Shown here: positions 49,301-62,232 of the stretch, piece by piece
How the letters are laid out: each line of letters opens with the position of its first letter
Numbering within the stretch: the first letter of the stretch is position 1
Source of the DNA: Paraspadella gotoi
Lineage: Eukaryota; Chaetognatha
DNA: 64,000 nt
Reading direction: 5' to 3'
Assembly (NCBI GenBank): GCA_051294375.1
Contig: CM119269.1
Coordinates: 4,435,098 to 4,499,097, forward strand
Translations under genes and position numbers: made by a program
The notes under the pieces: generated by a model
Databases searched by the model: none
What the model saw: the letters and a program-made list of their open reading frames with translations, nothing else
What the model was told of the DNA's origin: nothing

Positions 49301-52300
49301 GCTCTTTTGAATATTACCCTTAATATGGGGAAAAATTTAGCATTGACTGCAGAATTCTTTTTTGATCAACTCGATATGTATATATATAATTTTAACTCAT
49401 TTATAATTGTGAAACCTTTCAAATATTACGAGGTGAATTCTGTTAGAGAAAAGTGCTACATTCAGTAATTTTTTTCTCAGAAGATTAAATTATAAAGGGA
49501 TTAAAGACTGAAAAATTTATAAATTATTAATTATGCTTTTAATTAATTGGTACTTAAATTTTTGGTCTATTTAATTTTTTTTCTTATTGTATTTTGTTTA
49601 CACGCTATGATAATTATTATTTTATGAGCTTAGCAATTTTAGTATTAATAAGATGTGTAGTTCTTACTTTAATCGTCCTGGAAGAAACTAAGGCTCTTTA
49701 AAGCATTCAAATTTGATATCAGATTAGGTTAATATAAAATTTCATTTGTTCATTCGAGCTGTATTTGACTTGACATCTCCACTTGTCATTTTTTGATACG
49801 TCTCCTTTTGAACTACTCTTGCTGTTGTAACGTTTTACATAGTAAATTATTTTTAATGGCACTTAAGAATTTAAGATTTAGGTTTGTTTCTTACTTTTCC
49901 TTCATACAGAGAATTATTTGCGTAAAGCAACAGTTTTAAATTTATAATTTTATTTAAGAAATACTCCTGAAAGATAGCTGATGTTTAATCATCATTATCC
50001 TCAAAACGATCGGTGGTAAGTTGGAAGTGTTACTTTTGCTAGGAAAGGAGCTTCTGGACTACCGTAATGTAATAATATTTAAATTCATTTTTTCGGGGTG
50101 TATAATAAATATGGAATATTGACTAATTTTTTTAAATATGTAAAGCTTAACTTCAATCCTAATCTCAGGTTCTCAGGGTTACTACTAAACAGGCGCAGAT
50201 CGTTTAGGGTCCCGAACGCTTCATGAGGAGACGGCTAATGGTGCCTTCGCTACTACTTAAACGCTTCTTCCGTGATTTACTCGTATAGTCCCTGTACGGT
50301 CAGTTTGGATAAACACTTATTGCGTTTGTAAATTTAAACTACTAAGTTGATAGTTTTGATTTAAAACCCTTTGATTTGTATCTGAAACAATTATGTATAT
50401 GCAGTAATAAACATGGACTGCAGAATTAGAATGTCAATAATTTTAGAAATTCTCAGCTCTTGAAAAACCGATGTAATTTATTTGTTATGCAAAGGTAGGT
50501 TTTATTACTTGTTAAAAACCGATTTAGTTGCTCAGTTGAAAAAATATAACGGCTGCGAGATTTAAAAGGAAGTAATCGAATTTGCTTTACTTGTTTTCAA
50601 AATATTTCAATGGAGATTTAGATTACATATACAATCTTAGTTTATTTTAAATAAGAAGTTGCTCATTCACCAAAAAACTATTGCTAATAATATTTGCTAT
50701 TTAAGGTTATTTGAATTAAAATTTAAATCGAAAATTAAATTTTTATCGATTACGAAAGAAAAACCTTATTTTATCGCGTTTTGTCACTAAGTCTTATAAA
50801 AACGTATACTGAGTTAAATATTTTTAAAAATATTTTTAACTGCTCTTTATCATCCGTAATGAATTTAAATTGTTCAGTTTAAGAATATTTTATTTTTCAT
50901 TTCCTTCTCTATGTCGCACGAAGCCGTCAATTATTTCGGTTAGTATAATGATTTTTAGTAAAATAGTATTAATGAGAATACAATCGACAGGGGCCACAGA
51001 TAGCGGGTGAATGGATCCTCCCTTGCGATACGGCTCGTTTTAGGAAACGCTTCAATTGCAGAGTAATTTTTTAGTCAAATTTTATTTTGACTGACTGGAT
51101 ATTAATTTAAAAAAAATTATTAAAAAAATAATATAAATTATTTAAAAAATTATGTAAAAATTTTATTTACCCTTAGCTTTAAATTATTTTATCATTTTTA
51201 AATTATTTGTAATCTTAAATTCTCCGTAATATTAAATTTTCCATAATCTTAAACTTTCCTTAACCCGAGTCGGCGAAAGTAAAATTATGCTAATTTATGC
51301 TTACTGTTGTGAAGCCTGAAATTTTTTTATTATATTAATTGTATATTGGTAAACTTAGTTCGAATTTAGGATTAAGTTTTGTTTTATAAAGCTGAAAGCC
51401 GTTTATAAGTTTTGAATGGGTTTTTCCACAAATTTGTATTAATTTAATGATATAATTTTACTTTCTTTGTCGGTACAAATTAACTAAGCTCTCAGATTGA
51501 ATTAAATATAAGAAAAGAGATACAACTTTGATAAAAATATTGTTAATAAAGTAAACTTAACTCGCAGACCTCATAAATGGGACCAAAAATTCTGAAATCT
51601 TGGTTCCATAGTTTTATTTTGGGGCGTACAAAAAAACAAAAACGGACGCAACCATTTCTGCACCCGCGATCTTGGGCTTTCCGCACTCCGCAGACCACGC
51701 CGCTGCAGATGTGCGCCGCCGCTACGCTCTACGGGAACGTTCCCTCTGCCTGCAGCTCGAAAAGCCGAAAAAAAAGTTGACGGAAAGCGAATGAGAAAAA
51801 GTCGCATAAATGAGCCGGCGCGGCGGAAAAAGTCGAGGGTTTCTCCGAAGAGAATTTGTGTTTTTAAGTGTAACCTTAATTTGCCCGAATGATTTCGAAT
51901 CATTTTGTGTTAGGAACATTCGTTTTTTTGCTGAGAGGAGTAGTTCAGTCTCATGAAATTGGTACAACCAAGTTCTGGAGTGATTTCGATTTGTACCGAT
52001 ACAACGAGAAGTAATATTAAAATTAAGATAAAGGCTATGTTCAAAGTTCTGATTTAGTGATGGCTTATGGTCCGTGTATGTTTCATGTTTTTAACGTCGT
52101 CCGGCAGCTTTAAAAAGTTATATTTTCTCACAATAGTTCTTTTAACCGACTCTCGCTTTTGACTTTGTTTCTATTTTCTCTTCACCTTCTATTCCATTTT
52201 TTTACCTTACCTTTTTTGCTTCTTTCTATATTGCCTCGAGTTTCGGTTTTTCACCGAGTTTCTCCCTTGTTAGGACATAGGTTGTAAAAGAATTAATAGA

Positions 52301-52597
52301 AAAATTATTCTAATTTAATTTGGTACTTTTTAAAATGGAAACTGATAACAAACAATACACCCTGTCAAACAAATAGTTGCTCATGAATAATCTTAACTTT
52401 TGATACTAACGAACACTTCACTCTGTTTTTTATTTAATAGGGTAATTTGTAAAAAAATTTTTTTTGCAATACACACACTAAATATTTTCTTTTTCATTCG
52501 ACCAGGTTGATAACTACGTGACGATAAAAAATTATCATTATGCGAAGAGGACTATAAAATAGATTTTCGAAAAACTCAATTTTATTTAAAAAAAACA
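46364..52597. other. Long gene-free stretch between STIM and PNUTS
   Basis: Three short GC-rich islands break an AT-rich stretch: 46640-46970 (upstream of STIM, a likely promoter or 5'UTR), 47290-47460, and 51660-51840 (upstream of PNUTS). They share CTGCAG-rich text such as AGGCTTCTCT. 50165-50290 is a possible SINE (GGGTCCCGAACG). 51190-51300 repeats the CGAAAGTAAAATT unit of 20 kb. A minus-strand ORF at 47500-47290 (SENGGENGVRVGRGMF) has coding-like text but no supported splice sites. Confidence 0.45.
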
Positions 52598-55500
52598 ATG
52601 ACGGCGGTTACGATGAGCCCTGTCGATCCGGCCACGATCCTAAAATCTATTGCGCCGAGGCTAAACAACGACGGAGGCATTCGAACGCCGGCTGACGTGC
52701 CGGAACTTTTGAAGACTATGAAAGAGGCTGAGAAGACTCCGGCTCGTTGCCTCTACGCTTGCGTACTCAAAGCGACGAAGAAGGACGAGGTTCTGCGAAG
52801 TTTCATCTCCTCCGGCGGCTTGGATACAATTTACCGGTGGATGTCCACCGCTCAGGAACACAGCAATTACGTTTTCGTCGTCGATCTTCTGAAAGTGCTC
52901 CGCCAACTTCCGGTTACCGTCGACGATCTCAGGAACAATAAGGATACGGCGAAAATGATTCGAAAACTTTCCAAAAGCGAGATTAACTCAGACGTCCGCG
53001 AACTGTCTCAGCAGCTGATGGACACGTGGAAACGAGATGTGATTGGGACCAAGGATGATGGTGAAAGGAAGGGGGAAGAGAAGGAGAGGGAGAAAGAGAA
53101 GGCGAAGCTAAAAGAGAAGGAGAGGGAAAAAGAAAAAGAAAGGAAGTTAGAGAAATCGAAATCCGATAAGACAAAAGACTCGAAAGATCGAAAATCGGTG
53201 AAAACTACAGTTAAAACCGCTTCGAAAGAGAATAAAAATTCTCACAAGTCTTCGTCCTCATCCAAAGTGCCAGTGAAATCTAGTCCTTCCAACGCGTCTT
53301 CGGAAACTTCAAAAACGGATATTGCGGAAAAATCAGAGAAAGGGAAAGCGACTCCCTCGATCTCAGAAAAGGAAAAAAAGAAAGAGGCGAAAAAAGATCG
53401 GCCTAAAACCGTCAAAGCATTCGATTCCAAATTTCGTTCTACAGGTCTGGAGGGGGACGAACCCGCTCCAAAGCCGGGGAAGAAAAAATCGACATCGACC
53501 GATTCTAACAAAAGCTCCTTCAAAATTCCTATGAAGAGGGACTCCAACGTCGGCTTCGACAAATCCTTGTTGCCCCCGGAAAAAAAGCCTCGTTCCTCCC
53601 CCTCTTCCTCCCCGACCCATTCCTCCCCTTCCTCCTCTCCCGCTCATTCCTCCAGTGCCTCCTCGGCCGCGGCCGATAAACTACGATGCTCCGAAGCGGA
53701 GGAGCAGCAAGTCGGAAAGATAAAAATAATCCCTGCCAAACCGCTCGTCCAGGAGAGCAGCGGCTTCATGGACAGTCTCTTGAGCGACAAAAGGAGTGCT
53801 ACCCGAATCAGGAAACGAAAGAACTCGTCGGACAACGGCAAGGAGAAACCTCCGACTCCTACCTCGCCGACGGGAAAGGTATCGGCTGCGCCTTCTTTCT
53901 ACAAGGACACCCTCTCGTCTGTCGACGCCGCAAAGAAGGACGAGGATGCCAGCGCCAATTCCGAGGCGCGGGTTGCTGGATCGACGGAGGCCGTCAAAGA
54001 GACGAGTGGCGGCGAGGATACGGGCAACGCCTCTTCCGCCCCCTCTGCAGAGGCTGTGCCGATGGAGACTGCGACGACGACCTCTGGCTCAAAAGCTCCT
54101 AAAAAGACAGTCAGGTGGAAACCGGAGGCACAACTCGTGGACATTCGATTCTTTGAGATGGACGAAACCGAGAGGATCAACGTAAATCGCATCAAGGAGG
54201 GCGACATGCGCACGTGGGAGATCGAGCAAGAGCGACAGGCCATGGGACAGCTGAAACGTAGCCAGCCCGAGGACGACATGTCGGAAACTATATCATGGCG
54301 GCGACCGGCGCCGATCTCGGGCCTCCCGCCGGCGCCCGTCGAAGCGGGCCTCAACTCCACGGAGAAGGCGACTCAAGCGGAGCGCGAAAAGTCTGTCCTG
54401 TCCGCCTTTTTCGACTCGGACCGACTCCCCGAATCGCCCCAGGAACCGGAACCGGAAAATTTAGAGATTCCCGAACCCAAGACGATACCACTGGACGATC
54501 CTCAGGGAGCCGATGGAACGGTCATAGACTGGTCGGGATCGTACGCGCCGGTGGCTGGAGCGCTCCCGGCGACCCTCACCAATCTACTCAATCAGGCGGC
54601 CGGAAGCGGCGGCGGTGCACCCGCGATGTCTCCAAACGGCCCCGGTGGATGGGGTAACAATCAGGGAGCATCGCCTTCCAACAACGGTATAAACGGCTAC
54701 GGAGATTTCGGCGCTTCACCATCTTCCGGCGCCATCGACGATATCGAAGTGAACACGGACAAGATCAAAGAGATTCTTGGCCACATTCAGGGCATGGGCA
54801 ATAATCCTGGCGTCGGCAATTTCGACTCTGGACCCATGACTTTTCCGCCCGGCGTGGCTCCGGGACCTAATCTTCAAGGCTACGGTCCAGCGCCCTCGAT
54901 GGGGTTTCCGCCAATGGTTCCGCCGCCGGGGATGCCGCCTATGGGCTTCATGGGTCCACCTCCGATGGGTCCTCCGCCGATGGGGCCGCCGCCTGGTTTC
55001 GATGCCAGCGGGGGCGGTGGAATGCCCACGCCGCCATGGGGGATGGACGGGCCTCAGGGGGCGGGTGGAATGCCTCCGCCGCCGCCCGGAGAAGGTGGGA
55101 TGCAACAGCAACAGTGGGGGGAAGTTGGTGGAAACCATGGCGGCTTTGGACGCGGCGGTCACGGTGGCGGCGGCGGCGGCGGCTACGGTCGCGGCGATTC
55201 TGGTGGCGGCGGGGGACACTTTCGCAATCGAGGAGGAAATCGCGGCAACAACGCAGGGGGGCCTCACAGAGGAGGAAATCGCAATTACGGGCATCATCGA
55301 GGGAACAACAACTGGCGTGGAGGTAAAATTCGTAACAAAGTTGGAGAATTTGTGACCGCATTTCAGTTATATGGAAAAACAAGAATGTGGGTTGGTTATG
55401 TACGTAATCAATATCATTATATCAACCTTGTTGCATTCGAATAAAAACGCTTATATTAAATGATTAAATGAAAAGGGGACTGTTATTAATTAAAAGAGGA

Positions 55501-56286
55501 AAATAGGGAAGGTAATGGAGAAGGATGGGTGGAGATTGAGAAGGGAAAGGGTCTTTGATATATTCGGGAAGAATCCCTGTCATAGCGAGTCGCTTTTCCT
55601 GCCATCAGCCCTTCGTTATCGCGGCTCTGCCTTGACGAAGCACAAGAGAGAGAAAATGCAGATTGGTAGAACAGAGCCTTGCAGATCCGTCAGGCAGTCG
55701 AGATGGGATCAGAAATCCGCGCCGTGCGCTACCGTCGGCGCCGCGTTGAAAGAGACGGAGTCCGTTGTTTCCGGGTCGATCGGCGAAAAGACGCGACAGT
55801 CGGCGAAAGTCAAAGTGGTTCACGTCGCCGCCGTCGTGCACAAGTCGAAATGAAAACGCGCTCTTTTTTATTTTATTTTTTGAGGTCTGGATTTGAAAAT
55901 AGAAGCAAAAAAAATTTAAATTAAAAATAAAACCCATTTACCTCAAATCCAATAGATTTTCAATTTAATTTATTTATTTTTTTTTTTGTATTGTCTGGGT
56001 AGATGGGAGGGAGAGAGAAAAGTATTTTTGTGTGCGGATGAAGTTGAGATCTTTTGTGCAGAAAAAACAAATGGCCAATGTTTGTTTCGAATTAAATCAA
56101 TGTTACGTAGTTAAGCCTTTAGAAGATATGCGTAAACAAAGTATATAATAATAGGAATATAATATAAGTATATAATATAAAATATTAATAATTCCTACCC
56201 CGTTTCCAGGCGATAACCCTTGCAGACATTTCAAGCGAGGCACGTGTACGAAAGGAGACGAATGCGCGTTTCGCCACGCCTACTGA
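52598..56286 (+). CDS. PPP1R10: PNUTS, protein phosphatase 1 regulatory subunit 10
   Basis: Two exons, 52598-55322 and 56210-56286, joined in phase 1; 933 residues. The N-terminal TFIIS-like (TND) domain covers about residues 15-145 (RCLYACVLKATKKDEVLRSF). A long Lys/Glu- and Ser-rich disordered region follows. The PP1-docking RVxF motif is TVRW at 504-507, in the conserved setting FFEMDETERINVNRIKEGD. The C-terminal part is Gly/Pro/Met-rich, then RGG/GGN-rich. The short last exon supplies one CCCH zinc finger, C-x7-C-x5-C-x3-H (CRHFKRGTCTKGDECAFRH),  ending at RHAY. In animals PNUTS targets PP1 to chromatin and acts in transcription termination with TOX4 and WDR82. If the 887-bp intron is retained, translation runs to 55444 and loses the zinc finger. 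Confidence 0.95.
55656..55853 (+). CDS. Possible nested coding segment in the PNUTS intron
   Basis: GC-rich island (about 55610-55855) with an ORF from ATG 55656, 65 codons, ending ETESVVSGSIGEKTR, KVKVVHVAAVVHKSK, stop. An in-frame ORF extends left to 55515. Third-position use is coding-like (GTC AAA GTG GTT CAC GTC GCC GCC). It cannot be a simple alternative last exon of PNUTS: the AG at 55682-55683 would need phase 2, while the PNUTS donor is phase 1. The minus strand is also open. Not recognised. Confidence 0.3.
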   Translation: MQIGRTEPCRSVRQSRWDQKSAPCATVGAALKETESVVSGSIGEKTRQSAKVKVVHVAAVVHKSK

Positions 56287-56827
56287 AAACCATTTTCGCT
56301 GAAGTTGACTTAAAACTTGAACAATCATCTCCGCGTTTATTGTGATTCATTGATGCTCAAACAATCATCCCGCAACGCCCTGCGCTTCTGCCACGACCTA
56401 TCCCTTTTATTCGATGAATGACGACCCCGCTCCCCGAGTCTACCAGTACTACTGTCAAAAGTCGCGAAGAAGCTGTCAGTGTCTCGAGTCTTTCGATCGT
56501 AGACGTAATGGCGCCTTGGTCTTTCAGAACTCTCGGTTTAGTCCATAGATTTGTTTCTTTTTCCGCAATCTGTCATCGTTACCAAATCGGGGGTGACGCG
56601 CTAGAGGTTGTTATGTATTGACGTGTACATATAATTTAGAATATTGATCAATAATTATTATTCGAATCTGTTTTCACTCGTTTTTCATTCGCCCAAGGCG
56701 GTTTGTACCTTTGTTTTTGGCCATGATGACTGTTTTTGGTCCTCGAGTCATGTTTTTAAACGTTGTTGAAATGATATTATACTATTTTTTTTTACAGTTT
56801 TATTGTTACTGTTACTGTTATTTTTTG

Positions 56828-56833
56828 AATAAA
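56828..56833 (+). terminator. PNUTS polyadenylation signal (proximal)
   Basis: AATAAA 540 nt after the PNUTS stop; a second AATAAA lies at 57264-57269, so two 3'UTR lengths are possible. Confidence 0.55.
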
Positions 56834-57894
56834 ACTTCAGTTTTTGAAATTATTGGGTAAAACGCGATTAGTCGTGGAGGAGAGCAGACTGCTACGGTTA
56901 ATTGTGTTAGGAATAAATCTGAAAAGGTAGTGAAACAATAGTTATGAGTGCAAAAGTTAATGAAATGTATTTAGACAAAAGATTTTTCGGTCCGGTGCAC
57001 CATAATTTATGGGGTTCACTACCTTTAGCAGGGTACCGCTAGTTCTTAAATGTTGTGCAGAAACGTTGAGGATAACTGGGATTAAATTAAAGGGTTCATT
57101 TCGTGGGTGTAAGTGAAGTATGTGCTTAGGATTTTTTTAGGGTTGAAGAAAAGCCGTTTGGCTTCGCCCGCCCTTTTTTTTTTTTATCTGTATGACCTTC
57201 TGTCGTCATGGCCCTGTATATTGTAAATATGTTTCTTTTTGGCTGATTCTGATTAAACATGTCAATAAAAGTTGGTTCTTTTAACCCTCATGTCGTTTTT
57301 GATTAAGATACTACTTATTTTGGTTAATTAGCTGAACTTTCTCAAAAAATTATGTACTTTTTGCTGTTTATCCTCATGGTTGAAGTTGCCTATGGTTTTT
57401 AAAACTATGATAATAAATTAGGTTAATTACTTAATGCTTATTAGTTTTTAATTCGAGAAATTCTGTCACGGATTATTTTTATACGAAATTTGTAGAATCA
57501 ATAATAAAATAATATTGAACATCTTCCAATCCATCAATGACTACGATTCTTTCGCCGCTAGTACTTAACGAAAATAATTTTACTTTTGAAATTTATTTAA
57601 TTTTTCCGGTCTCGTTTCGGTTTTACGACATTTATCCAAATTAAAGATGTCGGATGATATAAGTTAAACCAGAATATTACCTTGTTGTGATGAGTGTTCT
57701 TATCAGCATCCTCAAGGTAAATATTTTGAGACATCAAAAGATCATAAAAATTATTAATTATGAGAAAGAACTTTTCAAAAGCACCTGCGTAGTCTGGGTT
57801 TAAGGGAATGCTGTATTATCCAGTCCACCAGTCCAATGAAAATAATTCTCTGCAAGTAATTATTTAATTTTAATTTTTATACATAATAAATATT

Positions 57895-58160
57895 AAATTA
57901 GAGGTAGCTTAACTCAGTAAAGTGGTTAAGAAATTTGAATTAAGCACCTACTCAAACGAAAATTTAGACATTTTTAAAACAATTTTAATAGGCAAAAAAT
58001 TGTAATATTACTCTATACCATATATATTAATTTTTTAATATTTATTTATAAATAGGAAAGGCAAAAATTTTTTTAAAGATTTTGTTATTTTTAAGATCAG
58101 TTTCAGGTAGCTTGTAAAAAGTTGTCTGCACAAAGTATAATTCTTTTTGAGTGGAGAAGG
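57895..58160 (+). repeat. R1 repeat, copy
   Basis: About 265 bp matching 61238-61510 in direct orientation: AGGGGTAGC/AGAGGTAGC, CTCAAACGAAAATTTA, TAATATTTATTTATA, AAAGTTGTCTGCACAAAGTA then TAATTCTTTTT. Confidence 0.8.
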
Positions 58161-58259
58161 AAGGCGAGAGGGCGGGAAGAAAGGGCGAGAGGGAGGGAAG
58201 AGGAAGGAGGCGAAGAGGGGGGAGAGAGAGGAGGGATGGAGAGAGAGAGAGAGGAGAGA

Positions 58260-58640
58260 GAGATGAGAGACGAAAGCTAAATCGGGATCTGCTGATAAGC
58301 AGATCCGACTAAAAAAAAACCCAAGTACAGACTTTTTGTATCTTCGTACGATGACTCCGTTCGCGTATTTGCCGCCAGCTTCATGAAGTCTTGGCCCCTG
58401 TAATAGATAACCCGATTCCCTAGTACAAGTTGACGAAGATCTTTAAAATAATGTTTTTTTCTTATTTCTTTGGAGTTACGCAGCGAGTACTCGCGGAGCA
58501 ACTCAATATTGAACAAGTCCCTTTTCGGTAGGTCGGTCGGTATGTCTGTCTGTCCATTGGTCTGTCCCATATGTATCATACGTGTGCATTGTGCAGTCAC
58601 GTGATCTTTTTTTAAATTCATTGCAGCAAAACTCATAAAA
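58260..58640. repeat. Hairpin and CTGTCTGTCC repeat unit
   Basis: Starts with the hairpin GGATCTGCT-GATA-AGCAGATCC and GACTAAAAAA, also found at 13801. Further on are TTCGGTAGGTCGGTCGG and TGTCTGTCTGTCC, recurring at 59876-59935 (TTTTCGGTCTGTCGTTCGGT). The 119-codon minus ORF over it (GQTNGQTDIPTDLPKRD) is in part a translation of the repeat. A GA-rich tract precedes it (58150-58265). Confidence 0.55.
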
Positions 58641-58837
58641 TACCAAGATGGGTTAATTATTACTAGGCAGTTTATTAAAGTAAATGATTCCTAATTCCTA
58701 TGCTTATGTTTCATAATTATGTAGTCACGTGACGACGCAGAATTACGGTCACGGCATAATTCGCATATTATTCGGTTGTTTGCAGATAAAGGATTAACCA
58801 TAGGACGTTTGTTATGCATATATTTAGTAGTCACGTG
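58598..58837 (+). repeat. Repeated AGTCACGTGAT units
   Basis: CACGTG occurs at 58598-58603, 58726-58731 and 58832-58837, each as (G/T)(T/C)AG(T)CACGTGA in similar surroundings (TTATG upstream, GAAGGTCGC or GGTCACGGC downstream). Diverged copies lie at about 61183 (CACATG) and 61943 (CACGTA). The bases are a palindromic E-box. Confidence 0.5.
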
Positions 58838-58963
58838 ATTACCCAGAAATAAACGTGATAAGAAGGTCGCTACAGCATAACACAAATTAGAATCAGCGTT
58901 CTTAATCTCATTTCGCTCAAAATACCTGGTAAGGATCGCCACACACACCACATTTTCCTCCAT

Positions 58964-59541
58964 GCTTCTGTTGGTTGGCGAAACCTCCGCAGTTCATCCC
59001 TTAAAGTTTAAAGAAGAAAATTATTGCTAGATCCGAAGCTACATTAAACTGGTCTGTCTGTAATGACTTTTTTAAACGTTAGTTTCTGTTGTAGTTATTA
59101 TGGCTTCTACCATTTTCAGTCTGTTCTAATTTACTAAGATTTTTAATTTAGGCCAAATTTAGTTAATTGACTAAACTGACTAAACCTTGGTCAGTGTAGT
59201 TTGGAGTACAGCCTTTAATTCCATATCTCCAACATGAACCTCGACCGGGAGGATCGAACAAGCGTCCGTGTGCAGAGACCTTTGTGGAAAAAACTTACAT
59301 ACATCGAACAACCGAGATTTACGTAGTCGCTATTGATAAAATACGATGTTCAATGTTCATTGTTCAGACTAAGAATTAAGGAGAGACGTATTGGAGAGAG
59401 AGAGAGAGAGAGAGAGATTTTTTTGAATTTTGAATTTATTCTATGGCATGGGGCTTTACGCACAAAATAAAACAATAGGCCATAAAAAGCTACTTCATTA
59501 CATTTAAGAATCTAGGCATTCATAATGAAATCTTTCCAATT

Positions 59542-59582
<41 letters not shown>

Positions 59583-62232
59583 CTCGGTTGTTGTTGTTTT
59601 CATTTATTTTTGTCAAGGAAGCTCGATGCCGGGAGCCTTCTTCCATTTTTCTTACGTACCTGACGAAGACTACAAATCAGCAAAACGGGAAAAATCGAAA
59701 GAAAATACATGTTGATATTCGCTTTAACTTTAGCGACGAGTGTGAATTAAAGATATAAAAATCGTGTTTCGGATGATTAAGGTTAACGCACCTGTCGCGA
59801 CGAGAACACCAGAACACCTGAACATTTTCTCATCGCTTTTTAGTTGCGGCGTAATTCCATACAAGTAAAACTCACTTTTCGGTCTGTCGTTCGGTCGGTA
59901 TTTCTGTCTGTCCGTCAGTTTTTCTCCACAATGCTCATAACTCATCAATTAAAAAAATTTTTCCTTAGTAAAAAACTAACTTAATTTATAATGCAAGGTA
60001 TGTAACATAGTCAATTTTTTCCACTCTACAAGATAGTTTGGGTTTCGTCCCTCTAGCAATAAAGCTTTTAAAGATATTTAGCAAAAAGTCCATTTTTTAC
60101 CATTTTTTTTCATTTTTTTCAAAGTTGGCAGCATTTACTTTAAATTTTTTTTTGAAAAAAAATGTTCAAAAAATTCATATGATGTATGGGCACCTTTTAC
60201 CCAATACTCGTTTTTTGATTTCAAAACTTTTCATATATGGCAAGGTCTAGTGCACATGCATCATACTTGTGCTGCCGGGTTATCACCTTAAATTTGAAGC
60301 AGCATGATTCATAAAAAACTAAATAATTTCAGTTAATACTTAGCCGACTGATGTACTATTAGTAAATAATTCTTATAAATATGTTTTATAATTGAAAACT
60401 AAAAATTATCAGTTCGAAATTTTAGCCTATTATATACATCGTGACCATTTGAAACCCGCCGCTATAAAAAAAATCACCATACGAAAATGTCTAGAGATTT
60501 TAACAATTTTAAAACTACATATATAAAGACAAAACACATACTTTTTTTAAGTATAAATTTCTTGATAATTGCTTTTGTTTTGAGTTAGTAATGAGCGAAA
60601 CAAGATAAAGAGCAAATTAGAGCTTTTCAATCAGAAGTAAAAGGAGATTCGTCACCTGGAGTTCATGGCTCTGTTAAGCAATCATAATCTCATTAATTTG
60701 TACTAATATGGGTATCACAAAAAATCCGGTTAAAAATTTATTTAGGAATATTGATTATAATTTCTTAAAAGTAATATACCTTGCCATTGACTTCTTAAAA
60801 CTAAAGTGGTTATAATTCTATACATTCTATACACTTTGACCGGGCCCCAAGAAGATACTACAGAATAGCAAAATATATCACAGTATACAGTTTTTTAAGG
60901 TCTTTAATTTATATTATTACTTTTTTTCTTTATAAATAAACTTTTATAAATCGTCCTTAAAGTGAGACTAAAATTTTTCACTCTAAAATATCAATCTATT
61001 GAAAGGGTAGATCTTTATTATTATTATATATAATTATAAATATAACCTACTCGTGGCTAGTAATACCTAAAATTTAAAAATAAATTTACCACAATATTGA
61101 CATGAGCCTTTATTTTAATATTCTATATAATTAATTTTAATATTATCATTTTTTTAGTTTTACATCATTCCATTGTGTAGTCACATGATTACAACGAAAT
61201 ATTTTTACCTGATCAGAAAGTAAAAGCTGTATATTTTGTGTAATTAGGGGTAGCCTCAGTCAATGGTTGGACTCAAAAATTTAAAATTATTACATGCTCA
61301 AACGAAAATTTATACATTTTGAAGTATACCTTCAATGGACAAAACATTTCTTATATGGCTCTATACCCAAATAATTATTTTTTTAATATTTATTTATAGA
61401 TAGGAAAGGCCAAAGTTTTTTTAAATAATATTTAAATTTTAAGACCAGATTCAGATAGCTCATAAAAAGTTGTCTGCACAAAGTATAATTCTTTTTAAAA
61501 TATTATAATAATAAGTGAGTCAAAAATAAGAAAAACCATAAAAAATCATCATCATCATCATCTTTCGATGATTTTATCAGTTTTTTGTTATTTTCATTTA
61601 GAAAACGTAAGAATTTTTAAAAGCTGTAATTATATTTCTTGTTTAACTTTTTATGCTCTATCAGAATCCATAAAAAAATTTTAAGATTTAAAAACAATTT
61701 TATAATGTGAAAAAAGACAAGTTATATTTAATGTATTAATCAAGACGTATAATGTATAATTTTTTTGGAAAATGATTCCTTAAATATTTAGTCAAGACGA
61801 CTTAAAAAACTTTGCTAATAGTCGAAATTTTATATTATCTCCGGAGTTGGGTCCTAGTGTAATATTTGGTTGTTTTGCTCAAAACTTAACAGTGAAGTAA
61901 CTTATGCAATATGCAATGCATTATGCATATATTTCACTCTTTTGTAGCCACGTAATTCTCATTTACGAAAAAAGGTCACAGTGGCGCAACGCCTTGATTT
62001 GCCGGCTCTCGTTATTTCGAAAAAGTACCAAACGATTAAAGTTTTTATGAGTGGCATAAACCTTATACGGTTTGGTTTTGTATTTTTATTAAATAAGATA
62101 TATGAACCACTTTTAATAGTTTTAATACCGTAACGTGCAAATATATTGAACATGTATTCACTAAAGTCTAATGCTCTAAGCGTTCATCAAAATTGGCGAA
62201 TTGGCAAATTAGCCCGTCTCAATTTCACAAAA
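58964..62232. other. Repeat-rich gene-free stretch
   Basis: Holds two (GA)n tracts (59395-59415, 59545-59575), a second CTGTCTGTCC unit (59830-59960), a diverged foldback end (60440-60700) and a second R1 copy (61238-61780), which includes a TCATCA run at 61545. No exon seen on either strand. Confidence 0.5.
61238..61780 (+). repeat. R1 repeat, longest copy
   Basis: Matches 57895-58160 over its first 270 bp. Its right half (CATTTAGAAAACGTAAGAAT, TTTAACTTTTTATGCTCTA, AGAATCCAT-AAAAAATTTTAAGAT) matches 4780-4870 and 27330-27390. Confidence 0.7.

Noticed and set aside
54716-55382. Long minus-strand ORFs of 193 and 144 residues
   Set aside because: Antisense to the Gly/Pro-rich part of PNUTS; composition explained by that.
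55323-55444. PNUTS C-terminus running to 55444
   Set aside because: The GTAAAA donor at 55323 joins in phase to a CCCH zinc finger at 56210 known from this family; the read-through is intron sequence.
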